DNA of 64,000 nt from Dallia pectoralis (lineage: Eukaryota > Chordata > Actinopteri > Esociformes > Umbridae), in contig CM055747.1 in assembly GCA_029465975.1 (NCBI GenBank), positions 16,249,821 to 16,313,820 of the forward strand. Direction: 5' to 3'. This document shows, piece by piece, positions 20,151-31,300 of the stretch (the first letter of the stretch is position 1; each line of letters begins with the position of its first letter). The notes under the pieces were generated by a model that did not search any database, was not told the origin of the DNA, and was given only the letters and a program-made list of their open reading frames with translations. A program made the position numbers and the translations under genes.

Positions 20151-22250
20151 TGTACAGCTTGTCTAACAGTGTACATTTGGCGTCACCAGAAAATAACACA
20201 ACACACAGCCATTAATGTCTGAACCGCTGGACACAAAAGTGAGTACACATTTGCTTTGCTAAATTAACTTTAATTCAATTGCCCTCACTTAAGCAAGACG
20301 TTCTCAGTAGTCAAGTTCAAGCAACCACAGACTGATGAGAACGGGTTGGTTCAAGAGAGCAACAAATAAGCGAGACAGAAAAATAGTTATGGCGGGTAAT
20401 TTGAATGCTGATGGCCAAGGCATGAGACCATTCACAAGAGATTTGATTTCACGTTTTAATGCTCTGATTGTATTTATTTATAAAAGCAATAGGAAATGTG
20501 ACGTCGTTGTTAAAATGTCTACCATCCTTAACAGCTCTCTCATACAGATGCCATCATTGTGATTCTGTAGAATGAACAAGTCACACGTTCCACCTGCAGC
20601 TTCACATTCAGAGGCACCTTTGCGCAGATCATCTGCAAATTGAGTGGAGGGTTGCTCCGTTCAGATACTTGTTAACGCCATCCTGGTAGAATAACATGTC
20701 GATATAATGAGCGAGATTATGGAAAGTAAAGGACGCATTTTGATTTCTGGACCTATTCTGGCTGGCCAATCCTGGGTAAGATGCCATACTAATGAATTCC
20801 TATTCAATTTCCAAACCTCTGTGTGTGTGGCTCGTGTCAAATTGACGTCTACTTGAACACCCGGCCCAGGGTTTCCCAGCAGAACATTGCCCAGTGCGTC
20901 GCTCCCTCCACCTGTTTGTCATCTTCCCACAGTGCACCTCGGTGCCATCAATAACCCAGGTAAACGGAGAACACGTACACAGCCGTCCCGGGAAAGTAAA
21001 CGAAAAATGGGACTCATCGGACCGGGCAACCTTCTTCCACTGCTCCGAGGTCTAGTTTCCGAATTGCCTTCCCGTTCTAGGCCCCTTTACCAGTGGACAG
21101 AGGTCATCATGGGCACCGTGACCGGGTCTGAGGCCGATACGCAACAGGGTGCAACGCAATGTATTGTGACGTTTGTCCAGGAGCCATCATTAACATGTTA
21201 GACCTTCTGTCTGTTCGGACGAGATTGCATAGCCTTTGTTGCCCCAGTGTATCGATAATATTTTGCCTCTCATTCCACCACTTGGCACAGCACTACATAT
21301 GGTCATGGTGGTGTGTACATTTACCTACTCAAGCAACCGTTTTAATTTATAAATTCTTAATTTTGAATATATATGATTGCATACATGGGTTATGTTAGTT
21401 ACACAACAAAATGACTGATTTGAGAGTCTGTGCAAACCAGCTAAGTGCTGGTCGTCGCCGGTACTTGTCGTCATCAAAGTTAATCTGTGTGACAGAGGCG
21501 TGTCCGGAGCTAAATCCGGAGTCCCTTGTGTCGTACATCTTCCTCGGGGATGATGCTGAAAGCGGAGATAATATACAAATATGTTATTAAAGCATATCCA
21601 TATCAGAATCGGGTTTATTTCGCCAAGTTTGTTTACACATGGAATTTCTTCTGACCCCTAGCTGCAACATTTAATATCCACATAATTAAGGATAACTATA
21701 TGCACTAACTGATGCCTTACTATGGTAATGTGGTTTAGGAAAAAACCTTTTCTAAAGGATCCACTAGGTGGTGCTGATATCATTGACAGTACGCAACAGA
21801 GCCAGCCTCTGCAGAGTCAGAAATGAAGTTGTATGACATCCATGTTTGGCTACGCGGTTTAGCAAGTAAATAAACAACCTCGGTTCAAGATACCAACCTT
21901 GGTTCAGATCGTGTGACTGTTTTGTTGTCTTGTAAACATTCAAATAGTGTGTAAATATGCAGTGCAATGACTTAATATGAATGTTAATTTATTATTATTA
22001 TGATAAGTTTTAAAATGTTTGTTGTTTTGATGCCTGAAAGTGTACCTTTATTCTAATGACATTGAATCAAATGTAATATTCCTGTTGATTGTGATTGTCA
22101 TTTCTGATATTTGAGCCTTCAGTTTGTAAATTAAAAAAACAATTTATTTGATTTGACAAGAGCTAAGACTTTCTTTTTATTTGGAAATTCAATGAATGGG
22201 TACGAAAGATGAGGCAAAGATGGATGTATCTCTGTCCAATATGTAGAATG
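20150..22250. other. Spacer with old repeat sequence
   Basis: The stretch around 20185-20250 (ACACAGCCATTAATGTCTGA, then AAAGTGAGTACAC) resembles the end of a common fish DNA transposon. 20560-21200 looks like decayed repeat but I cannot name it. I found no upstream exon for the membrane protein gene that follows. Confidence 0.35.
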
Positions 22251-22273
22251 TTGAGGTATCTGTGATGTCATAG

Positions 22274-25200
22274 CTGACACCTACCTATCTTTGATCATCG
22301 GCATCCTCCAGCTCTTCCTACTGGTCACTGATGCCATCTTCTACTTGGTCATATTGGATATCAACTGTCCAAGTCAGAACCACACTGAGTTCTTACTGGT
22401 AGGCTTAATCACTTTCATTATTGTTATGTAACCCCTCCCAGGCAGTACCCTAGTATAGATACTAATGTGCTTAGACAGAACACTATAAACCACAAACACA
22501 ACAACATACAGGTTTTTAGTATAGTCAAATAATTTACTGGTGCACTATAATTGTTGGTTTCAGTATTTCAGATAAATTACACAAAACCCTGGGAAAACAT
22601 GTAATGCAAACACTTAAACTCCACAATATAACAAAATAAATGACACCACTCTTTTAGCTTTCACATATATATACAATACAAATGAGTTATCAGTATCTAC
22701 CCAAGCGCTTATATTACCTGTGTTGGGGTCCATACAGCGTATCAGTCTTTACACAGGCGCTTATATTACCTGTGTTGGGGTCCATACAGCGTATCAGTCT
22801 TTACACAGGCGCTTATATTACCTGTGTTGGGGTCCATACAGCGTATCAGTCTTTAAACAAGTGCTTATATTACCTGTGTTGGGGTCCATACAGCGTAACA
22901 GTCTTTAAACAAGCACTTATATTACCTGTGTTGGGGTCCACACTGCGTGTCAGTCTTTATACAAGCGCTTATATTACCTGTGTTGGGGTCCATACAGCGT
23001 AACAGTCTTTACACAAGCGCTTATATTACCTGTGTTGGGGTCCATACAGCGTGTCAGTCTCTACACAGACGCTTATATTACCTGTGTTGGGGTAAATACA
23101 GCGTATCAATCTCTACACAGGCGCTTATATTACCTGTGTTGGGACCCATACAGCGTATCAGTCTCTACACAGGCGCTTATATTACCTGTGTTGGGGTCCA
23201 TACAGCGTATCAGTCTCTACACAGGCGCTTATATTACCTGTGTTGGGGCCCATACAGCGTATCAGTCTTTACACAGGTGCATATATTACCTGTGTTGGGG
23301 TCCATACAGCGTATCATTCTCTACACAGGCGCTTATATTACCTGTGTTGGGGCCCATACAGCGTATCAGTCTTTACACAGACGCTTCTATTACCTGTGTT
23401 GGGGCCCATACAGCGTATCAGTCTTTACACAGGCGCTTATATTACCTGTGTTGGGACCCATAGCGTATCAGTCTTTACACAGGCGCTTATATTACCTGTG
23501 TTGGGGCCCATACAGGGTATCAGTCTTTACACAGGCGCTTATATTATCTGTGTTGGGGCTCATACAGCGTTGGTGCACATAAAAATAACACCACTTGGTA
23601 GAACATAAAACTAGCTAGCTTAGCCGAAACTTCACTGCTCAATACTCACGAACACGTCATGAGGATGAAAAGAAAAACAAAATCCACACGGCTATCGCCA
23701 CGAAAACCCAAACATTAATCCTTTAATCACAAGGGAAATATTCGTCCAATTCCAACTTCGGTCCACCAACACATTTCTTTGGCAATAACAGTAATATTTT
23801 CACTGAATACATGGACCATACATTCACATTAGAAAAATAACATAATAACAGATTTATCTGAGGGCTACAGTTATAATAGAGGTCATTTATTTGTGGACTA
23901 AAGGTATTGGCTCTTTTGCACTCTTCTAATAACTCACATGGTGAGTTTTCTAAAAACATGTTTAAATTAACCAAATCATTTGGTCTCTGGAAATTTGGTG
24001 TTTTACATTAATATTACCAAACTTGTGCTTTTGACTCAGAATCGAAAACACACTTTTAAATCAGAATGTGAACAGAAATTACATTAATAAAATCATTGAA
24101 TCCCTCGATCAAATGTACTAGTTGCACAGCCTTTGGAAAAATAACAATGGTTGGACTGTTTGCATGTCTTCTTAGGCAAACTACTCCAATTCTCCTAGAT
24201 GTTATCTATTTCAGATTTGTATATAGGATTTCCATTTTGACTCATTGCTTGCCTCCTAGTTTCCTGTAAACATAGAATGTGTACTTTACCGAAAAGCTCT
24301 TATTTAGTGTGTTCACAGAAGATTGTCCCACAAGGTTTCTGGCAGGTGTGTTTTGGCAGATTGCTGTCTGGATTTGTTACGTCTCCCTCTCAGCAGTGGG
24401 TCTCCTGCCATACAATCTCCGTTCATATTACAGGCACTGTTACGTCTACCTCTCAGCAGTGGGTCTCCTGCCATACAATCTCCGTTCATATTACAGGCAC
24501 TGTTACGTCTACCTCTCAGCAGTGGGTCTCCTGCCATACAATCTCCGTTCATATTACAGGCACTGTTACGTCTCCCTCTCAGCAGTGGGTCTCCTGCCAT
24601 ACAATCTCCGTTCATATTACAGGCACTGTTACGTCTCCCTCTCAGCAGTGGGTCTCCTGCCATACAATCTCCGTTCATATTACAGGCACTGTTACGTCTC
24701 CCTCTCAGCAGTGGGTCTCCTGCCATACAATCTCCGTTCATATTACAGGCACTGTTACGTCTCCCTCTCAGCAGTGGGTCTCCTGCCATACAATCTCCGT
24801 TCATATTACAGGCACTGTTACGTCTCCCTCTCAGCAGTGGGTCTCCTGACATCTGTGTTATTCACTTCCCCTGACATAATGTTATGGCTGATCTGTGACC
24901 TTCATCCAATACTCCCAACAACCTGTGACATTTCTCATATCCCCACAGATGATTCAGGTGATCAGTTTCTACTGGTCAGTGATGGGCTTAGTCTATTCTA
25001 TCCAAGATGAACATCTTAAAACGTTCCTATATGCTCTACTGTCAGTCGGTGAGTCAATCAATGTCTGTTTGTTCATTGTTATTTCTTTCAGAAATTCTTC
25101 AATCATTGTTTGATATGAAGAACTTTATTTCTCCCGCAGTTGTAAACTTCGTCACGTACATCAGTCGCTTCTGTTTTGAAGTCAATATGATTGGCTACAG

Positions 25201-25321
25201 GAGTTCTAAGAGGACAGTAGATGTTTCACCTTCTGATCGGAGAACACACATATCACCAGCATTATGTGACGGAACACAGGTCACCATGTTGGACACTGAG
25301 AACTGTTATGATGTCATGTGA
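22274..25321 (+). CDS. Unidentified multi-pass membrane protein, 3' exons
   Basis: Three exons join in frame: about 22274-22398 (donor GTAGGC), 24949-25048 (acceptor CCCCACAG, donor GTGAGT) and 25140-25321 (acceptor CCCGCAG, stop TGA). The first encodes a hydrophobic helix (SLIIGILQLFLLVTDAIFYL) followed by a short polar loop with an NHT glycosylation sequon. The second adds ISFYWSVMGLVYSI and LKTFLYALLSV, and the third VVNFVTYISRFCFE followed by a polar tail ending ENCYDVM. The 5' border of the first exon is uncertain because its acceptor (TGTCATAG) lacks a good pyrimidine tract. No earlier exon was found, and I do not recognise the family. Both introns carry minisatellites (52 bp and 63 bp). 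Consistent phases and clean splice sites support a real gene; decay at the 5' side is possible. Confidence 0.55.
22687..23573. repeat. 52-bp minisatellite, about 17 copies
   Basis: Tandem 52-base units containing GCTTATATTACCTGTGTTGG and CAGCGTATCAGTCTTTACAC, in an intron of the membrane protein gene. Units vary by substitutions (GGTCC or GGCCC; TTT or CTC), and one copy near 23455 has lost three bases. Because 52 is not a multiple of 3, all three frames read the same peptides in rotation. Confidence 0.95.
23574..24362. other. Intronic sequence, nothing recognised
   Basis: AT-rich sequence between two minisatellites, inside the intron 22399-24948. I see no conserved exon or known repeat. Confidence 0.4.
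24370..24848. repeat. 63-bp minisatellite, about 7.5 copies
   Basis: Tandem 63-base units (GTTACGTCTCCCTCTCAGCA, then GTGGGTCTCCTGCCATACAA and a CCGTTCATATTACAGGCACT tail), nearly identical; the first two or three carry TCTACC instead of TCTCCC. As 63 is 21 codons, long open frames of a 21-residue repeat appear on both strands. The array sits 100 bases before the 24949 exon, and each unit contains a TTACAG|GC 3' splice-like sequence. Confidence 0.95.
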
Positions 25322-26249
25322 ACGTTAAAATAATTATATTAAAAATATTTATAGCATTCCAAACAAAGGTATACAAGGATCATTATTTAATTGACAAATA
25401 GCCTGAATATTACAGAAAAACAAAAGCACATTTTACTCGAGATTATATTACACTAGAAAATTACAATTGATTTCAAATATTGAATGAAAAAAATATGCAC
25501 ATTTGTTGTTGATGCTTACTCTGTAAAACACCGATCTCTCAATATAAGAATATGCTGTACAATATGTTCATCCACAGAAGAAAAACAACAATGTTGCATA
25601 TAGAATGAGAACTAGAAACGTGTTCCAGTACAACATCATGCATACACACACACACACCAACATACGCGTGGCCTTATACGTCTATAGATATATACACAAT
25701 CAAAGATTTGATGAACATGAAATAATACAGTATGTGCTTGTCAGACATGGCAAATCTTCAGTTCCACACAGACCTCACACTCACTCAAGTTATATGAACA
25801 ACCAATGGCCCCTTAAAACCCCAGTCATTAGTATGTTGAATCAGCCACATTTGTGTTTTGTACACAGAAGTTCAGTAGTACACTATGACGGTTGTCAATT
25901 CTACCCCCATTACCATTAATGTCAACATTGCAATGTCATATATTAACTAAATATAAGTACTTTGTAGCTTTAAAAGCAATGTAAATAATAGAGCCTCAGA
26001 GTTTGAAAGTGTACAAACATGCTGGCACGCACACAGACACACAAAAAGCGGTTTATAGGCAAATTCCGAGTCGTAGATGCTTAGAAAAAACTGTATGGGC
26101 CTATCCCAAAGAGGCGAATGGTTACAATTATCTCCAGGGTACTTCCTTTGTTTATGACATCCAAATGAGATGGTACTTCTCTCCCTCTGTTCTTCTAGTC
26201 TTAGCATCATAGATGGACTAGCACAGCACTCACCAGAACTGGGTGCTGC
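25322..26249. other. Spacer, 3' UTRs of converging genes
   Basis: AT-rich DNA between the stop of the plus-strand membrane protein gene and the stop of the minus-strand ZFPL1-like exon. Short CA repeats lie near 25640-25660. No gene seen. Confidence 0.5.
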
Positions 26250-26411
26250 TCAGTTTTTACCCACTCGGATATTAGGGTTCAGCAGGGGGTCTAAATTGGG
26301 GTCGGAGTCGGCTGAAGTGCGGCCCAGTTTAGCCATAATGATGATGAGGGTGAAGAAGGCCAGAACTCCGACGACCAGTACAGGCCGGACCTCTTGGAGC
26401 CTGTTCGGTTT
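26250..26411 (-). pseudogene. zfpl1: ZFPL1-like terminal exon standing alone
   Basis: On the minus strand a 3' splice site (CTTCTCAG, complement of 26412-26419) precedes 53 codons and a stop at 26250-26252. The peptide has a transmembrane helix (PVLVVGVLAFFTLIIIMAKL) and the tail SADSDPNLDPLLNPNIRVGK. That tail is characteristic of ZFPL1, a RING-like cis-Golgi membrane protein that ends in ADSDPNLDPLMNPHIRVG in mammals. The exon is intact, but scanning 26420-28300 on this strand I found no zinc-finger exon, and adss2 starts divergently at 28321. So it is either an orphan exon of a broken copy or the end of a gene with very distant exons. ZFPL1 lies near EHD1 in human, which supports a genuine local origin. 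Confidence 0.7.
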
Positions 26412-26696
26412 CTGAGAAGACAAATTCATTGTTGTTCATGTTTTTGGTGCGATATGGGATGCGTTGTCAGATATATGTGAAGTACACAAGCATAACACAT
26501 TTTTAAAACAGCTGTAAACACTATTTTTTTATTAGAAAGATATGTTACAGTTAAAAGTGTTTAAATGAGACCTGGCAGTACAGAGACAATTTTCACTGCA
26601 TATTTGCGGGATTCAAAAGCGATATTGATTAACCACAACCAGGAAGCAGTCCTGGGTTGTTATGGTGCAACTGCACAACGATGGAAAAAACTACAA

Positions 26697-26885
26697 TCTA
26701 TCCTGTCGTAAATCCTAAGGGGTAGCCTGTCGTAGAACCTAAGGTGGAGCCTGTCCGTAAAACCTAAGGGGTAGCCTGTCGTAGAACCTAAGGTGGAGCC
26801 TGTCCTTAAAACCTAAGGGTTAGCCTGTCGTAGAACCAAAGGTGGAGCCTGTCCGTAAAACCTGAGGTGGAACCTGTCCGTAAAG
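26697..26885. repeat. Short tandem repeat, about 24-bp unit in 49-bp pairs
   Basis: Alternating units of the type CCTAAGGGGTAGCCTGTCGT and CCTAAGGTGGAGCCTGTCCG, about four pairs, lying where the intron upstream of the ZFPL1-like exon would be. Confidence 0.8.
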
Positions 26886-28320
26886 GTCTAACCTCATTAG
26901 ACCTATTTAATACTTCACGTACTCTCCCCTTAAAAGGACACAATGTTAAACATTTTCTGTGAAAATAAATAACTACATCATCTATAAACCTTTTAATAAA
27001 ACCTTAATTCAGCCTTAGTGTAAAAATATAAATATCTATATAATAGAGTATAAATATAAATATGTTGGTGGTTACTCAGTTCCTTTGTCTTTGCCATAAT
27101 AAATCTTTTTAATAATTTTCATTTAAAAAATGAAATACTATATTAACTTCAGATATGTTTGTACACACACTTGACAAATGAGCCCCCTTGAGTTTGATCA
27201 ATTGTTTTGCCACTTGGATTTGGATCTTTGATGTTTTGGACCGGTTATGCTTTCCCTGGTCCTGGTGTCAACAGCCCTGTTTTAATCTTCTATTTCTAAT
27301 ACCTGTTGCACCTGTTCTCATTTGAAAAAATACTGCACTACATTCTTTCAGGTTTGTAAAAAACATCTTCGTCTAGGTACATGAAGCATTTTTTATTTTG
27401 AGGTTGAGAAAAAGGTCCTGTAACCTGGGTGCAGTTTTAAAGAAAGTTTTATTATGAACATACAATTGAATTAAAATGTTCCATTAAACAAAACTTACAA
27501 AAATGTTTGTGTACGCTGTCAATTATAGTTCTTAGAAGGAAAATCAGAATCGGCCAAGATCAAAATCGGCAGGTCAGACTGAAATAATCTCTAGTTTCAG
27601 ATATTAATAGAATCTATGCCAAGGTATTGAAGGTGTTACAAAAGATGGTTGACCAACACCTCACAGAGACATTATGTTGGTGTTTCCTCTATTTTGTCAC
27701 CTGTCTGTCTGTGTATCATAACATATGTCCTGTTCACACAACCTAGTTGGCTTATGATTGGATTAATGTATAATCTTTAGTGCATGAAGGAAAGCATTTT
27801 CTTATAGGTCGCGCATACATTATTTGAAGATACAGGCTTATCACATTTGCTACTGGGGGGTTATAAAGCGTCAACAGGCGTGACGTATTCTGAAACCTGG
27901 CGGTACCGGTTCGTCAACGGAAGTAGTAGTTCATTTTACATTTCAAAAATGTTATTTATATTCCGACAACAAGTCCGGTATACGTGTTGGTAATATATCG
28001 CAAACGCATAATATGCCGGATTTCCCAAATGTTTATTTCTGTCACATGAAGACAACTGAATTAAAAGCAAATATTTTGTATAACGGCTACAACTTCCGGT
28101 TGAGTACATATACAGCTTTTAAACATTCTTTCGAGTAAACGTAGTTTTTCTGTTAAAATAACGCTTTAATATGGTGGAAACGTTTTTTTTAATTGTCTGG
28201 CTATTTAAACGTTTCGTTTAGCGAATAAAATAACCCGAGATCAAGGGCCAGTGTGAAATAGCACACGCTTCCTGGATCTGAACCCGCTACTTTTCTCTAG
28301 TTCCGGACAAGCACAGCAGC
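26886..28320. promoter_or_regulatory. Spacer and probable adss2 promoter/5' UTR
   Basis: 26886-27800 is AT-rich with nothing recognised. About 27830-28320 precedes the adss2 start codon and must hold its promoter; it has isolated CpGs (GGCGGTACCGG near 27900) and no convincing TATA box. The A at -3 is missing before the ATG (CAGCAGCATGG), but G at +4 gives an adequate context. Confidence 0.4.
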
Positions 28321-31300
28321 ATGGCAGCAGACAGCACAATGTCTAATGGACAAGAAACAGCCTCGCTGGACGGAGAGCCAGCGTTCAAGCGACCTCGGGA
28401 GGGTGAACACGTCGAGTCCCTCCACACTCTGAAGGAACCGACGGAAAGTGGACAGGTCAAGTCCCTGCGCACACCGAAGGAACCCAAGAATAAAGTTACC
28501 GTGGTTCTTGGTGCCCAATGGGGAGACGAGGGAAAAGGAAAAGTGGTCGACCTGCTAGCTATGGACGCCGACATAGTGTGCAGGTGTCAGGTACGTGTGG
28601 TAACTAGCCTGGCCATGTTTTTGGCAAATATGTCAGTTGTCTGTCGCCTTCACAACAGGCCCATAATAACGAATACTAGTGGCTAGCTGGTTATTTAGCC
28701 TCTACATATGAGTGTAGCTGACTTTAGCATAGCTTGCTAACTCAACTTGATATGAACTAGTGGTGGTGGTACTGTAGGGTGTAATGACCTCGCAAAAGAA
28801 ATTACAACAATATATATATAGTTCTGTAGTTACCTCGATTTCTTAAATGCTAGTTCCATTGACCTTGAAGAAAGTTCCATTGACCTTGTAAGAAAAGTTG
28901 TCGTCAAAAACTGAAGTTATTCAGCGCAGCACATAGCTGAGTATACTGAACGGAGGCATTGTTGGGGTGTGTGTGTGGGTGGGTGTGTGTGTGTGTGTGT
29001 GTTTTGAATGGATTTCAGTATAATTTTGTTTTAACTGCATTGTGCTTTAGCTGTCCAATCATTAAGTATGATGCATGGGATATTTTGTAGATTAAGTGAT
29101 AGCTGTTATACTAAGAATTGGCTGGTATTTACTTGTCAGCCTAATTTGCCTGTACAATTTGCGTCTGCTGTTGGTCTTAACAAATATGCTGTGCCTCTTC
29201 CAGGGAGGCAACAACGCGGGCCACACAGTGGTGGTTGACTCTGTGGAGTACGACTTCCATTTGCTTCCCAGCGGAGTACTCAACCAGAAGGCCGTCTCAT
29301 TTATTGGTGGGTTGACACTCATTTGCCACTTCAACTTCAAAGCTGCATTTACTTTGATCTCTTACTGAACTGCATGTCAACAGGGAACGGGGTGGTGATA
29401 CATCTGCCTGGGCTTTTCGATGAGGCTGAGAAAAACCTGAAGAAAGGCAAAGGTGAGTATTGGCGTTGGTAAGACTTGCTGGAAAGGCCAGGAGAAATTC
29501 TGGTGACGAATGATGTCGAACTGGACCTGCAATTTGTTGCTCTTTTTGTCCAGGCCTGCAAGGATGGCAGGAGCGGTTAAAGATTTCTGACCGTGCGCAC
29601 ATTGGTAAGTCTATGACTCAGTTGGGTGTTTTACAGATCTATAGTTAAGTGTGGTACCATTAAGTGCATTAACATTTGCTTTTGCCTCTTCCACTCTTAG
29701 TGTTCAACTTCCACCAAGCTGTGGATGGGATCCAGGAACAACAGAGGCAGCTACAGGCAGGAAAGAAGTGCGTGTGTTGTACTAAATGAGGAAGTGTTAG
29801 TGGATCTCAGGGCCTGTATTTCTGAAGAGTATCTTTGTGTTCCTTATTTTACTATATGTTGTTATTGGACGCTGTTGCATCATATAGTTTATTACTTCAA
29901 CTGCTTTTCTGGGCCAATGCTAAGATGGTGTTTTTCAGTTGCATTTTTAAATGTCTACGTTTTTGTTTGTTTTTCCAGTTTGGGAACTACCAAGAAAGGC
30001 ATTGGACCGGCCTACTCTTCTAAGGCTGCTCGCAATGGTCTCAGAGTCTGTGACCTGGTGTCCAGCTTCAGTGTATTTGAGGAGAAGTCGGTACCAACAT
30101 GTTTTTGTGCCGAGAATTAACGTGTGGGTTAACTGAATATTTGATTAACCGATGTCTATTGTAGCTGATGTGCTTTTATTTGTCCTCAGGTTCCGTGTGT
30201 TGGCAAAACATTTTTGTGATATGTATCCAAGCCTAAATGTTGACGTAGATAAGGAGCTCCAGGACTTGAAGGTAATAATAACATTAAGTGGTGTAATATC
30301 TATAATTATCAAATGCTACGGTTAGTCTGGATTTGGTGTCCAGTTATCTTTTGTTGGTGCCCCAATAAATGTAATCCAGTTCTGGTGAGGTCGTCTAACG
30401 CAGGTGGGTACTACTGTATCAAATGAGCGGATTGCATACAGCACAGCTCATGTTAATCTTAAACTTTGCCCTGCATAAACTTACGTGTACCATAGTCCTG
30501 CCATTAAGCAACAGTATGCATAACCATTGGTTCTTTGACCTAATTATGATTTATGAGGTGTCGGCCTGGTGAATTTCAGAGGGTTATTTAACGTCTAGTC
30601 CATGGACCTAAGTCATTAACGAAGAGAGTGGTGGAGCTCTGTTAACACATGCAGGCCTGAAGCTCAAGTCTTAACTCAAAGATCGGTCCGATTCTTTAGC
30701 TTTTAGCATGTTAGATCACATTTTCCCCTTCTACTGTGGAAGGTTCAAATAGGATGTTGTTTTGTTCAAAAGTAAAAAGAACTGCTATCTGTACCGTTTA
30801 ATCTAATTTATTATATGTCCACTAATTTATTCAGTGTGCCTAACACCACTATTATGGTGAACGTAATTCGGCATTTTATAACATATTTTGCGGTATATGA
30901 CTTGTGCATTTCGCACATTTCAGAAATGGTACTTTGACCCCTGGATGGTGCTTCAATAGGAAAAGTCTTAACATGCAAAAAAATATCCTGTTTATATGTT
31001 CTTTCTCCAGGGTTATGCTGAGAAATTGCGCCCTCTTGTGACTGACGGAGTGTACTTCATGCACAAGGCCTTGAATGGGCCCAGTAAGAAGATCCTGGTG
31101 GAGGGGGCCAATGCGGCCCTCCTGGATATTGACTTTGGTGAGAATGGGATCAGTGAATGGGCTTTTAAGTAATGCCCACTGGAATACAGTTTGATGGAAG
31201 TATATTAATAATAATAATGTATCTTTCTTAGGTACTTATCCATTTGTGACATCCTCTAACTGTACTGTTGGAGGAGTGTGCACTGGCCTTGGTGTACCCC

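Noticed and set aside
22682..23608. ORFs of about 100-210 codons with YITCVG repeats
   Set aside because: Frames through a 52-bp minisatellite; all three phases give the same peptides.
24277..25010. 243-codon ORF with a 21-residue repeat
   Set aside because: It comes from the 63-bp minisatellite inside an intron; only its end coincides with a real exon, in another frame.
28287..28574. Minus-strand ORFs opposite adss2 exon 1
   Set aside because: Shadow frames of a real coding exon with no independent support.
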